A stretch of 64,000 nucleotides of DNA, taken from assembly GCA_030544235.1 (NCBI GenBank), contig CM060471.1:3515348-3579347 (forward strand). The letters run 5' to 3'. The translations under genes and the position numbers were made by a program. Source of the stretch: Lepturacanthus savala. Lineage: Eukaryota; Chordata; Actinopteri; Scombriformes; Trichiuridae. Positions within the stretch are counted from its first letter, which is position 1. Each line of letters starts with the position of its first letter. The notes beneath the pieces are model-generated. The model made no database searches. It was not told the DNA's origin and worked only from the letters and a program-made list of their open reading frames with translations. Positions 38,422 through 51,015 of the stretch are shown one piece after another.

Positions 38422-39509
38422 AAATAAATTATGCAGTGCAAATTATCAACAAGAACACTGTTTATAAAATAAATAAGTTTAGGGCCAGATTGATAGTGTC
38501 AGATTTCCTGATGGTCTGTGAACACATCTTGGAGTAAGCTGCTGCAGCTCATGTGTAGAGTGCTTCTCCTCACTAACGTCTTAGTGTGTGGTTTTAAGGG
38601 ACGGTGCACTACTATGCATGCAGAGATGTGGAATGTTTTTTTTTGTTGTTGTTTGCTGTTGTAATGTTCCTAGTTCACTCCTAGTTTTTCTCATGAAGAG
38701 TATGTTGGTAGTGAAACGACTTCAAAGCTTCAAGTGTCTTTGACCCACGCTGCCTCCTCCGGATGGAAAGGTCAACGATCATTTCTACAAAATAAAATAG
38801 TGCCAAAATTAGTGACTTTTGAAAATGTAATAATCAAGTCTTACTCTTCCATAACATATTTGTGATTGATTGATGATCAACTTTTTTCACCACCTCTACT
38901 TGTGACGTTACCAGCCTTGTGATTGGTTAAAATGGCTTAGTTTGAGGCAGACTTAGCATGAACAGGATTTTTTTTAACCGGTAGCCATAAAAGTTTGGTT
39001 TGAAAAACACCTGTGTTCATGTGGACCAGGCCTAGGCTGCTGGTGCTGTAAGCGGTAGATGTTCTACCTACTCTTGAGGTTTTTTGCTGGACATTTGCAT
39101 TCAGCTTTGTTTTTGTTGCTATCATTCACCTTAAAGTAGTTCCACACTACTGATATGACTCCGCCCGCTAGCAGCTTGTGGCTTGCCCTAAAGTAGACCT
39201 CTCACACTCTGTTGTAGTGGTATCGCTGTTGTGGTATCGATGGCAATTTTATGGGTACAAGTGAGTACTCATGTCCAGTATTGGACCATTACCACTATGT
39301 GTATCGCATCATCTCTAGTACATGTAATAGTGTAACCACTTAAGCATATCCATTAGCATCTTTAAAGAATTAGCCTGTCTCTAAAGCCATTTTGTTCTGA
39401 GCTACTGTAGAAACATGGCTTCTAGCACTTAAATGCAAATGTGTGTTGTTTTGGGCCACTTGCATAAACATTTTAATCGGCTAATGTATAACTCTATCTT
39501 TTTTCCTAG

Positions 39510-39640
39510 GACATATACTATAGTAAAAGTAGAAATACTACAGAAATACTCAATTACAAATAAAAGTCCAGAATTTAAAAGGTTACTGAAGTGAAGGTGG
39601 AGAAGTATTATCTGCAAAATGGCTCACTCTGACATTGTTC
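39510..39640. mobile_element. AGTACTTGAGTA-type MITE fragment
   Basis: 'AGTAAAAGTAGAAATACTAC', 'CAAATAAAAGTCCAGAATTT' and 'GAAGTATTATCTGCAAAATG' match the same MITE group as the relic at 10019, in the opposite orientation. Confidence 0.5.
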
Positions 39641-42148
39641 TATTATTATATTATAATATATTTATTTTGTGGTGTAACATCATATCTCTGACAAAACAGA
39701 ATCACAACAACAGTGGATGTTTCATGTATGTTAGTTTATGGTTTAATTTGACTTGTTCAGTATTAAACGTAGCTACCAACCACCCTCCTCTCCATGAATA
39801 TGTTGTTCTCTGCTTGCAATAAACAAAACATCAGGAAGATGTTGCAGAGCCAGAAATACTATATTTCTTCTTGGCTGTTTTTTTTGTGTCTGACCAAGTG
39901 TTCTGATTTGTTTTCCAAAAGAAATCAGGACATGATTTACAGAGCAGATCTGTTTGCTGCAGCTGAAAAAAAAACCTTCAATAAATTTGAGTTGGATTTT
40001 GACCACAGTAATAGAAAGTGACAAACAATGTTCATTTTAAGGCTTAAATATTAATTTGATCTTTCAAGCACTTTAACTTCAACATATTCCTTATTTTAAA
40101 CATATGTGATTATATTGGACTGTGTGACAGTTAAATCAGCGTCAGAAAGATAGGCTGACGTCTACAAATAAAGAAGGTGGAGGTAAAGGTGGGGGGTGTT
40201 TGCACCTACTTCATGATGTCACTTAGAGGTTATGACAGCCACTTCTGATTAATCTTTTGCACATTTTTGCTCAGTTTCTCCTGCTTCCCTGTCATCTCTC
40301 TTATCTTAGAAGGGGTTGAGATCATGCCTGCCTTAATGTATTCTCATTACTTACTTATCCTGTGGTGTTCATGTGTTCATTTTATGTCTTTTCATAACTT
40401 TGATTTTAAATCCATCAGTAACAGCCAGTGAAATGACTCTCAGAGTTGTTCTGTAGATGTGAGCCTGGCAGCAGACCTCTGATCGCCCATATTCACATCT
40501 CCATTCTCTTTGAATGAGGTCATTGAACGTAATTGCGAAATCTTTCATCCATCGTCACATGCAGATGGATGTGTGATGTTCTCTTGATGTCCTGTGGTGA
40601 CAAAACAGCCTCGATCAATACCTGCTTTCCATTAGGTTTTTCTACAAAATACCTGCCATCCATCACAGAAATATTGGGTTCTCTTTTGCTAATAAATCAA
40701 CAGTTCAGGAACTTTGGGGGTTTTATTTTAGAAAAGAAAAAGTTTTAAAAGAATTTTTGATGGTGTGCTAATTTTTAAAATCTTGATTACTTATTTGTTC
40801 TTCCCTAAAATATGCACAGTCAGGGCTGAACCATGTCATTGTCTTCCTGCTGTGGACATGTGTCTTGCTGGATCAATACACTCTGGTCATAACTTATCAA
40901 CAATCAATATTTCAGGGTTTTATAACATAGCTTTTGGTAACCTTTATTTTACCCTGGGTGGGATCACGTTTTTTTTAAGCAGCACTCTGATATACAGCAT
41001 ATTCAGTCCTACACATTCTCATCTTATTCAGCCCTAAACCCCAGAGAAGAGTCACGGTTTAAAGACACCTCAATGAGACTTTACTTGATGGATGAAACGA
41101 AATAAAAATGGGTTTAATTATTCGTTTGGGGGACTTTTTTGCTCTTCATTTTTATTTATTCCTGTCCTGTCTGAGCCTGAATAGAGAAGATAGGTAACAT
41201 TTAGTCTAAATGAATGTAATGCTCCACTTGTTAAAGTGTCAATATTTGGGGATTTTCACAATTTAAGTGACAATTTAAGTGGTTTTGCACATAATTGTAC
41301 ATAAACAACAAAGGCTCAGTAATTTCATCTGCAGTTTTTAACAAAAATACATAAACTGGAGGTAATATATTATAGCAATATTTGGTTGTGGACCACTTTA
41401 AAGTATCACTTTATACTTGGTGTGCTAAAAAGCTAATATGCCTTTTCAGGCTTTGATACAAACAGAATTCCTGTCGGTAGATCAGTTCATTGTTGGTCTG
41501 AGTTTTTTAAAACTGTTCATTGCTATAACTGTTGTCTTCATATTTCAGTTTGTTAATTCTTAGAAAACAATCAGAAACACTATAGTCAACTTTTATTTAT
41601 CAACCATGTTCATTATTGTGGCCAAGGCCTCAGTAACATGAGATTATAAATCCCAGGGGGGGGACAGGGGTCGTGACCCCACCCTCCGCAAAGTTATTCC
41701 ACTAAAAATCTTTGTAAAATCAAATAAATAATTTTTAATATTTAATAAATGTTAAATGCACACCACAAGCACTGCTACATGTAAAACAGTGTGTTTCTTA
41801 ATAGATGAAAAATTAGGGACCCCCCCCCCTATTTCTCAAAGTGGTTTGGTCCAGATGCTGTTTTTCCAGTGGGCGGGGCAAGTGACTAAGCTTATTTTGA
41901 CAGTCAGCTAGCCGCTAGCTACATAGAAGAAAAGAATCAAACTAATAGAAGCCAGTAAGTCATTTATCACACCATTTGTTCAAAATTAGTAGAAAATCAG
42001 CCTCTTTTTTACCAGTCTGCCTAATGATCGTTAACAAGCTCTAACGATTTAAATGATCGTAGCGGCAGCAGCTTGGAGGAGGGAACAGGAAGAAGTTTTT
42101 CCCTCATGAATAAATTTGGAACATTGCTATAACTCCTATTACTTTTAT
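39641..42148. other. non-coding, nothing recognised
   Basis: AT-rich. A G-run and C-run pair (41655-41663, 41821-41829) may belong to an old transposon. Confidence 0.5.
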
Positions 42149-42660
42149 CCATCTATTGCATAGTGTTGCCATATGATGACAATTACTATATAAAATCTAT
42201 GTTTTTACAACTAGGAGTGAAAACAGGGCTTTTATTTTTGAAGGACATACAATTTATGTGGTCACATAACCAGGATATCCTGTTTGCTCATGGACATTTG
42301 ACATGTGAGCGTCACTGTTTCACAACCAAATGTTGTCTTTTATTCAGAATTTTGGAAAAATTTCACCACTTTTCAACAACTTTTTTTTTGTTTTACATTT
42401 AATTCAATTTTGTTCTTATAAGTTTTTTTTTCTAATACACTAAAATAGATTTGTTACTATATGGCAATAACATGCAAATATAGTAAGTTTAATGGAGTCC
42501 CATTGACTTACATAGCCTGAAACTATCCTAGGACTATGTTTATAACATTTTCTTGTATAGTTAGGGTTAGGGTTAGTTAGTTAAATTATTCAGGCCATTT
42601 TAGTAATAAAAACATTCAAAATATGTGTTACCATGTCTAAGTAATATTTCATGCAATAAT
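42149..42660 (+). mobile_element. piggyBac-type MITE, decayed ends
   Basis: Family sequence from CCATCTATTGCATAGTGTTG through ACCAGGATATCCTG and 'TGGAGTCCCATTGACTTAC' to 'ACCATGTCTAAGTAATATTTC'. The flanking TTAA sites are no longer present (TTAT at the left). It includes a short TTAGGGTTAGGG within 42563-42576. Confidence 0.65.
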
Positions 42661-44710
42661 AACATTGTTTAAAGCATTTGAACATGCTGAGGGCTCAAAC
42701 CCGTAAGGCAAGTTGCAAAGGGAGAGAGAGAAAAGAAGATAGGACCAGATTATTATAATAGTGTGGTAGTATTTTTTTCCATGTCCCGTCCAGAAATTAT
42801 TCTCTGAAAGCTGACTGTTTATTCCCCCCCATTAATGAAATGGGGTTTTCAGCCCTGCTGTCATCACTGTACCTCCTCTGTTCTCTCTAAGAGCCGCTGA
42901 CCAGCTTCCTGCTGCAGCAGAAAACTACAGGCATGGACATTATTGCTGCTGCATCGTCATTTCCGTCTTGTCTTGTCAAAGGGACAAAGGCACCCTAAGA
43001 TGGACGATACGATGCTGTTCTTATGTGATGAGACACTGACGGCATCTTTCTCTGGAGAGAGGCAGAACAGGCAGACGTCCTCTATCAGACGGACGCTGAT
43101 GGAAACACAGCTTCTGCTCACTCACCAACATTAATAGACTGTGACCAGGAAAACCAGCAAAACCTCTGTTCCATCAATAGGGAGACTGAGGGTCTCCTCC
43201 TTCTGCTGGAACACCATGCAACCTTTTAGAACAAATATGTATGATAGTGAACGGAGAGAGAAAAAACATTTTTGATCCCATTTGAATTGTGGTGAGAATT
43301 ACAAATGAAATAGCCGGTATGTACCAGGCCTGGAATTTCATCATTTTAGGGGCAAGGTCACTTGGCCTTTTGTGTTGTCACTGTGATGTCAGAGTTGTGA
43401 ATTATTAAACTAGAAGTTTTCAAAACATAAAGACTATTACACCACTGTTTCCCACACAATTGTAATAAATGGCTATATTTAAGGGCTGCTGGATATGGAC
43501 AAATTATGGTATCTCAATATTGAAGCCAGATATCTCTATGAGATATTTATATACAACGTGACTATGATTTCACACTCTAGCTTCTGATTAAGTCTCCTGG
43601 TTGGGTGGTGATAGATTGGTGTCTAGTTGTAATCACAGCCTGTCCGAATCAAACCACTCATTATGTATTTTTTTCTAAAAAGATGCTGGTGTTGACGGAA
43701 AAGAATCAGACTACAAAACCAGAAAAGTAACTTTAAGGTATCTGTGAACTTCTGGCAGAGATTTTTTTTCCAAGGAGAGGAACAAGGGCTGTGGCCCTCA
43801 TGGCTCTCGTGAAATTCTTGCCCTGGTGTGTACAGTAACATTAACATAACAGTAACATAACACCCGTCTGTTTTACCTAGTGTGTTTGATCCAGGAAGAG
43901 AAAGAACAAGCGATAAAATGTAATCAAATCATGAACTTAGGCCTCATTCATATGACAAAAGATTTCAGGAAACAGGAAGCTTTTGTTGCATTTGGGCCTT
44001 TGGTTTACATGACCATGGTGTTGCATGGTCCTGAAGACGCAACCTTTCAGACCAGGCTGCACAGAGCAATCTTTATTTTTTTCATTATCGATTGTTTTTA
44101 TGTAAATTCTAATTCACAAATCCAAATGTATACAATGAAGGAAATTTTGCACAAAAAGAAAGGAAAGAAAATAAATGTAAAGGAACATAATAAAAAATAG
44201 ACACATTGTGGCAAAAATAAAAAGTATGACATTTTAGTAGGGTATACAATAGTGACTCAACACTACAACACTATGAAAACATCACCTGTTTTCAGGAGTG
44301 TTGTCAACTAGCTAAGCGGCCAGTAGCTGTGTCGGTATCTTGCTTTGGAGACAGATCTCCTCTCTGAGAGGGTGGAACAGCAGGGGGCAACAGGACATGT
44401 GGAGCTGCCAGCTGGGATGAGGCATGGTGGAGTAGTACTGGATGTCAGCCAGGAGATGGACGGCTCTCTGTGTTTTAACCAGCATAGGAGTGCTGTGACA
44501 TCAGCGTGGTGTGTGCTAGTGTGTGTGTGCTGGAAGTGCACCTGTATCAGCTCATACATGAGGCACATATGTGCATGCTTTATGTTATAGTATGTCTCTA
44601 CATACATTGCCATTGTATTTCCACAGCTGCATATATTCATATTCATCAATAGTTTATACAGGGGAAATCATATTTGATAAAAGAGACAGATATACATGTA
44701 ATTTACTAAT
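42661..44710. other. non-coding, nothing recognised
   Basis: Several short frames, including one of 113 codons (44308-44649, minus), none with recognisable domains. Confidence 0.5.
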
Positions 44711-44746
44711 TATGTATAACGCTAGCTATATTATGTATAACGCTAG

Positions 44747-44786
<40 letters not shown>
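44711..44786. repeat. 21-bp tandem duplication followed by (AT)n
   Basis: TATGTATAACGCTAGCTATA(T) occurs twice in a row (44711-44731, 44732-44752) and runs straight into about 17 AT units, just before the Tc1 relic. Confidence 0.85.
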
Positions 44787-44788
<2 letters not shown>

Positions 44789-44802
44789 TGAGTCCTGAAT
44801 AT

Positions 44803-45570
44803 TGACCAGAAAAGTCCCCACCTGGATTTAAATAAGTAAACAGTCTCCTATTGGATAATCTGTACATGGGTGATTATCCTTCAGGTGGCAATAAGTTATT
44901 TAACCCCAACTGATGCAATGAGTAGTTTCTCATTTCTTAAACAACCTAGACACATCCTGTGGTTGTGGAAAAGATGGAAAGTCTGTTTGAGAATGGTCAA
45001 ATTACTGGCATCAAGCAGAGAAAACATCTAAGGAGATTTCAGAAACTATTAAATTGTCCATGCAGGTCATTTTTTTTTCTTGTGGAGTTTAGAGCAGAGT
45101 AACTAGGCTTCTTAGTTTGAATCATTATTGGTCAATGGACAATGGAAGGACAATGAGGAACCAGAGTAATGAAACATCAGGGTAAGAGAAGTAGATGAAT
45201 TGAATGATCAGGTTATTCCATCAATGGATTGCTTCTTCCCTGATGGTATGAGCTTATTCCAAGATGACGACACTATAATTCATCAGACTCAAATTATGGT
45301 GAAGCAGCATGAGACATCCTTTCCTCTCATGGATTGGCCACCACAGTCCAGACCTCCATCCCATTCATAATCTGAAAAGTGTGTGTTAGAGAAGACTATG
45401 ATCTTGGTGAAAAATAAATGCAACACTGGCTAGAAATACATGTTGTGATATCACAGGAGCTTATCCAAACTATGCCACAGTGAATGCTGCTGTAATTAAA
45501 GCTAAAGGCAGTCCAAGGAAATGTGTGACCTAATTTTTAGGCGTGACTTTTTTTTGGCCAGGCAGTGTGT
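44803..45570 (+). pseudogene. decayed Tc1-like transposon and transposase remnant
   Basis: The right end GACTTTTTTTTGGCCAGGCAG and the damaged left end GACCAGAAAAGTC match the ends of a common fish Tc1 family. Between them, fragments of the transposase gene remain in order: 'GGCATCAAGCAGAGAAAACA' near 45010, 'CAGGTTATTCCATCAATGG' near 45210, 'GATTGGCCACCACAGTCCAG' near 45333 and 'GATCTTGGTGAAAA' near 45400. About half of the gene is deleted and no long frame survives. Identification is from remembered consensus. Confidence 0.75.
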
Positions 45571-45782
45571 ATGGATGAAGGGCTGTGACGGGGGTGTATC
45601 CCTCCCTGGCAGAAGCACTGCATCAGTTCCTGCCTGTGGTTGAACATTAACAGGCTTTTCCATCACAGGCTGCCACTGTCAATGGGAGTGAATGTAGACC
45701 CTGCTCTCCGCTGCATCCTGAGGCCCCGCTGAGGCCGACAGGCCCCCACCGGTGTCCAGCCATCACAGAGCCGTTCAACGGG

Positions 45783-45922
45783 ATCCTCTGTCTTTGTCTG
45801 TCCGGACGAGACAAGACGAGGATGACGACACGTCAGCCATAATGGCCTCGTCTGTAGTTTTCTGCTACAGCAGGAACTCAGTCAGCGGGCGGCGGAGGGG
45901 AAGTGCAGAGGAAGTACGGAGG
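45783..45922 (+). repeat. diverged direct repeat, partner of 46743-46885
   Basis: Shares 'TCAGCCATAATGGCC', 'TGTCTGTAGTTTT'-like, 'GGACAAGAC'-like and 'GAGGAAGTACG' blocks in the same order and orientation with 46743-46885, about 960 bp downstream. Not recognised as a known transposon; no long frame is shared. Confidence 0.6.
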
Positions 45923-46742
45923 TGGATGAGGAGAGTTACAGCCGAGCTTTCAAGCACTTTATAGCTGCATGGTATACTGTACATATTTTGTATAGTGTAG
46001 CCCCTTTACCAGAAATCACATGTAATCCTCAGTAGTTTCTAAACTATGCTGTAGAAATGTAAAGGTAGAATTTACAGGTAAAGGTAGCTTCTTATAATAT
46101 CTACCTATAATGGAAGGAATCTGTCATTCTGTAGTTGTGTTGTATATCTCAACAACTATTTATTTGATCCTCTTCACATTCCGTGTGTGTATAGCTGGGG
46201 ACTCAATGAATGGGGGGACACTGATGAATTTGGTGCAATTTGGTGCAATTTGGTGGTTTTGATGGTGGCTGCATAAAAACATAAATTACACTTTGGCCTT
46301 TTTGGACTTTTGAACCCTAATCTTAGAATAACTTGTTTTGTTTTCTAAATTCTTTGGGTCCATCTAAATCTATCCAAAGACTTATGTGCCTGTATACATT
46401 TTTCATTGTTAAGTGTGTTAAAATCAGCTTTTTCATGACACCCACAAATTTTCAGCAGTTATCACCAGATTTAGTCCAGAACATCTCTGGTCCAGTAGAT
46501 ATTTTTATTCCAACTGCTCGACTGTATCTATAATCAAAGTATACTTCTATTAAATTAAATTAATAGCCAGTAGTCAACATTTAAGATCAAACCATCTGAT
46601 TGGGCTCCTAATGCTACATTTTGAAACTGGCCTCATCTTTCTGCTTTGTAGATTTTCTTTTGGAGCACCCTCATCTCTGAGTCTTTGTTGCCCAGTGATG
46701 AGGTCTGTCTTGTAGACTCGTCACAGACACACAGGGGTCGTC
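45923..46742. other. non-coding spacer between the direct repeats
   Basis: No gene or repeat recognised. Confidence 0.5.
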
Positions 46743-46885
46743 CATCTCTGGGAGTCTTTGTCCCCTGGACGGGACAAGACAGGAGCGACAACACATCAGC
46801 CATAATGGCCATGTCTGTAGTTTTTGACTGTAGCCTACTCATCTGAGGAAGAAAGCTGCAGCAAAGAGAGGAAGTACGAAGACAT
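46743..46885 (+). repeat. diverged direct repeat, partner of 45783-45922
   Basis: Second copy of the 140-bp unit. Either a local duplication or two copies of an unnamed repeat. Confidence 0.6.
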
Positions 46886-47025
46886 GTGAAACGTTATATA
46901 CTGAGAAAACAAAGGGTGTGTTGAGTTTGCAAAAAAAACAAACCATACATTTGATACAATAGATGGAAAATAGACTTTTTTTTACCATTTCAGTCAGATT
47001 CTGTGAAGAACATTGATGTGAATTT

Positions 47026-47500
47026 CAGCAGTGGTGAATGCTTTATCCTCAGATCCTTTATCTTAATGAAAATAAAAAGTAGAAATATTGTCATCAAAAA
47101 ATACTCATTAACAAAAAAGGCATCATTTCAAAATATTACTTTTTTTTTGTTTTTAATCACCAATCACATTTGAGAGCATTTTAATGTTTTAGTTCATCAA
47201 TATGGGTGTTAATATTATTGGCCTCTCTTACACAAAGGACTTTGCAAATTAAAAAGAAGCATACATTTAATAGAATATAGATAACAGCATATTAAATATA
47301 TTACCTTTTTTAAAATATTAAAATCTACATCTGAAAAGTTACTAAGGCTACTAAATTTCATTTCAAAAGTAACTAAAGTCAGATACTTGCAGTGAAGTAG
47401 AAAGAAAAATATTTCCTCTGAAATGAGTGAGGGTATAAAGTATCATCACATGGAAATACTCAAGTGAAATACAAGTAGTACAATCTCAAATTGTATTTCG
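47026..47500. mobile_element. AGTACTTGAGTA-type MITE, near full length
   Basis: Starts CAGTGGTGAATGCTTTATCC and ends within 'GGAAATACTCAAGTGAAATACAAG'. The interior includes 'TCAAAAGTAACTAAAGTCAG' and 'GAGGGTATAAAGTATCATCA'. A CAGTGGTG end suggests the hAT superfamily; target duplications are not clear. Confidence 0.5.
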
Positions 47501-48497
47501 GTGACTCTAGCTAATCTAACTATCTCAGAACTTTCCTACCTTTTCCCTGGAATTAATATTTCAGTATGAGATAAAATAGCTATTTCAGCGACTACTTCTA
47601 TTACTTCCCTTGAAGCTAAAGAAGAAATTAAGCTAAAGAAAGTATTTAAACTCTAAAATCACTAAAGTCTCAAATGTTGAGGATAAAACACTACAGCTAA
47701 AGCAGTGTTTTCATTCAAAGAATAAAACCACTTTTCATTTCTCCTCCTCAAAAAAACAAAACATTAAAAAATATATATTAGTCAGCCTTTTATATGAGTG
47801 CATGAGTACATTTAACAAGCAAGCGCTCTTTGTGGAGATTGGAATCCCTCCTGGGTGTGTGGGGAAGGCATGTGGGAGTGTTGTGTGGGCTTTCCCCATA
47901 CAGCAGGACTCTAAAGGCCAGCCTACACACTCAGGATCCCGCCTCTATCCCAGCCATGACATCCAGCTGGAGTCTGTCAGCAAAAAACAGCCAGCAAGGC
48001 AGAAACCATAGAGGAAGAGGACAACAAGAGGAGAACAAAGGCTGGGGTGAAGATAGAGAAAGTGTGAGGTAGACGGGACGGAGAAAGTGTCGGTGTGACC
48101 ATCCTGGTGTGTAGAATAGGCCCACTCCTACACTCACATTCCTCAGTATTATATGCAGGTCAACAGGAATGACAGTATGGACACGCAGCATGCTTGACAG
48201 CTGCACAGTGAGCAGGGAGAGTGGAAGTACCTGCAGCAGGAAGACATGTGTAGGAGGTGATGGGCCTGAATACAGCGGGAAAACCTGGGAACCAGCGACT
48301 CGTGGCTTTCTGATTGGCAGATTTGGACCTCCTCGGGTCTCAGTGGTCTCAGACCCCACTGGGCAGGAGATGACTCCCATTTATATGTAGAATAAAGACA
48401 ATTAAAAGCAAAAACTGCCTTCACTTGTCATTTGTCAGAGGTTTATTTCATAGGGACGACTACACATCCGCACAAGCACAATATTGTGACATAGTCT
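47501..48497. other. non-coding or unrecognised; GC-richer patch at 47820-48380
   Basis: The patch is less AT-rich and open for 149 codons on the minus strand (48380-47931), but the translation is low in charged residues, has no domain I recognise and no codon bias that I can judge. I do not call it a gene, though a lineage-specific transcript cannot be excluded. Confidence 0.4.
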
Positions 48498-48501
48498 ATT
48501 T

Positions 48502-48872
48502 GGATCAGTGAAAAAACTGCCATGCGGTGTAAAAAAATAAAACTTGGTACCAGATAATTTAACTCCCTTAAAAAAGTAAAAAAAAAAAATAACAATAAAA
48601 ACACATGCTATCAACTAGTTGTATATTCTAGGTGGATTATATATTTAATATTTATTCTTTTTTGGTTACACTATTTGGCTTTTTGTGTCAAAAAATCACA
48701 AAATAATCATATTAGTTTTAAAAAATGATACAAATGGACTTTTAAATAACAAGAAATCAACATGAACACAAAATGTACATTTAAAGACGTGATGAATGCT
48801 TCTTAAAACTGTAGTTTTTGAAAGAAAGTTTATGACTTTCTCATCTTTTCAAACATTATTTGTCTCTGACCC
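48502..48872 (-). mobile_element. GGGTCAGTGAC-family MITE with 4-bp target duplication
   Basis: Ends are GGATCAGTGAAAAAAC and TTTGTCTCTGACCC; ATTT is duplicated at 48498-48501 and 48873-48876. 371 bp in reverse orientation, matching the other copies along its length. Non-coding. Confidence 0.72.
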
Positions 48873-49029
48873 ATTTTCATTTCAGGCTACTATTTTCTCT
48901 CTTCAGACAGAAATATATGTTATTTAACAGCTGTAGTAACTTTTCAGATTTAGATTTAATATACAATATAATACACAAAGCATATGATGAATTTATAAAA
49001 TATGGTGCATTTTTATTGTAAACTACCCA

Positions 49030-49259
49030 AAGGTATAAATACCCAGATACTTGAGTGAAAGTAGTGAAGTAGTGTAAGTAGAAAATAGAAGTAGTGAAAG
49101 TAGAAATACTATTGCAACAAAATACTCAAAATAACAAGTAAAAGCCCTGAATTGAAAATGTTACTTAAGTGAAAGAAATTTTATTAGTAAAATGTACTCA
49201 ACATAATGAGAGTAAAAGTACTTTTAGTAAAGTAAAGTAAAAGTAGTAAAATATTATGT

Positions 49260-49346
<87 letters not shown>

Positions 49347-49560
49347 AACCAATTCAGGTTAAGTTGCTCTTTTCTTCTAATGAATTTAATACAGAATATT
49401 AAAATATATACATTTATGGAACATGTTTAATCTGGAAAGTAACTACAGTTTTCAAATAAATGGTGGAGCAGAAAGTATAATATTTACCCTGAAATATAAT
49501 GGAGTGGAGGTATAAAAATACTTAAGTAAGTACAGAGTACTGAGTACATGTTAATGTATG
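49030..49560. mobile_element. AGTACTTGAGTA-type MITE split by an AT microsatellite
   Basis: Left half: 'CAGATACTTGAGTGAAAGTA', 'ACAAGTAAAAGCCCTGAATT' and 'GAGAGTAAAAGTACTTTTAG'. Right half: 'GGAGTGGAGGTATAAAAATA' and 'CTTAAGTAAGTACAGAGTAC'. An (AT)n array at 49264-49344 lies between them. Confidence 0.55.
49264..49344. repeat. (AT)n microsatellite
   Basis: About 40 AT units splitting a MITE. Confidence 0.95.
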
Positions 49561-50937
49561 AATAATCATCATGGAATATAACAGTACTTTTACTTTTGAT
49601 AGTGCATTTTGTTTCCTGTTCTGTAGTTATACTCCTGTAATTTGAACTTTTACTCACAATGTAGAGTTCAGCTGATCATGGTGACATAGCACAGCATTCA
49701 TAGCAGAGCCGGGCTGCAACACCCTGTCAAGTATCATTATATATATAATATATTTGAATAACATGCAAATGGACACAGGTCAACAAAAAGCTTTTCTTAT
49801 TTTCAGAGAGAGACAAAAACAAACCAGGGTAACACTTTTAGGATTACATGTTCTTTCATTTCCATCAATTTTTCCAGGAAATAGGAAACTTCAATCAATA
49901 GTTTCCTAAACAAGGAGAGGATTAAGAGGATTATGTAATTTGGTCATATTCCATAGGTTTTACGTAAATTGGTATACATAGATATAGATATACACTGAAT
50001 ATTTTTTCTGTCAGTTAAAGAAATGTTCAGTTATCAGGACATTTTGCTAATGAAGCCAAGTTTTATTCAGGAACTTACCAACTAAAACTAAAACTTTCCT
50101 TTTTTTTCCTTATTTTTCATTTTTCAAATTCCACCGCCCCTTGTTCCGAGAAATGTTGTTATACTTCACTCATACTGGGAAATTATTCCAAAAACTTCAG
50201 GGAAATATGCATATAATAAGGGGATCTGTAAATAAAGCAGTATAGTCCTATGTTGGAATATTGCTGCCTGTCCCCACGGGTCAGCCTGTGATCATTTAAT
50301 CAAACAGAACTCGATTTAGGAATTTGTAGCGTGACCAAAATAAACAGTCTGTAGAACAGTCTATCGTCATAATTCCTGTGGAAATATCTGCATCTATGGA
50401 AAACACATCACACTAATAGTCTAAGTGTTAAACAGCACACAGGCTCAACACATACATCATCTATGTCATCAGATAGTGAAGTACAGCATGGGTAGTTTAT
50501 ATAGTGGCGCCACCTGATGGTCACACTCACTGATCAATGGAACATGTTCCATGCAACAAAGATTCAAAATACAATATCATACTCATACTTACACATGATT
50601 GTGCTAATGGAATATTTAAAGAAGTAGTCCACCACAAATGAAAAAATTGATACTTAGCCTACAGCTATTGGTGAATGGAAACAGTGTGTCAGCTGTTCAT
50701 AAACCACTATAAAAGTATTATGTAAAGAAAAATGTGTTGAAAATTCCATTTTCCATTGTTCATCAGTGTCAACTTAACCTGAAATGACCTGTATTGATTG
50801 AACTGGTTAACTACACATCAGTGGAAAGTTTACAGTACATTTATCTTATGCATCATAATGTGTTTAGTTTAGATCCAAAAGATAAATATTAACGTTAACA
50901 AATCCTGCAATACAACTGAAGCACAAATGAGTAGATA

Positions 50938-51015
50938 AACAATGAATATCATAGTACATTGTACTTAGTTAAGTCCTGTTTTGAGGTACTTGTACTTGAG
51001 TATTCCTATTCAATA
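50938..51015. mobile_element. AGTACTTGAGTA-type MITE fragment
   Basis: Short fragment: 'TGTACTTAGTTAAGTCCTG' then 'GAGGTACTTGTACTTGAGTA', one end of the common MITE. Confidence 0.45.

Larger units (their letters stand above)
36961..39317. mobile_element. hAT element, non-autonomous, 2.36 kb
   Basis: The left end TAGGGATGCACCAATACCAC and the right end, whose complement starts TAGAGATGATGCGATAC, are imperfect inverted repeats. The perfect 8-bp target duplication GTACATGT is at 36953-36960 and 39318-39325. Subterminal CTGATACTGATACTGAGTAC repeats are typical of this fish hAT group. I find no transposase inside; the interior holds another MITE (37044-37384), a (TAATA)n array and single-copy-looking DNA. 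Confidence 0.82.

Noticed and set aside
42563..42576. TTAGGGTTAGGG, possible interstitial telomere repeat (also near 3737)
   Set aside because: Only two units; short matches like this are common and give no evidence of a chromosome fusion.
47931..48380. 149-codon minus-strand frame in a GC-richer patch
   Set aside because: No domain, few charged residues, and a competing frame of similar length on the other strand; not enough to call a gene.
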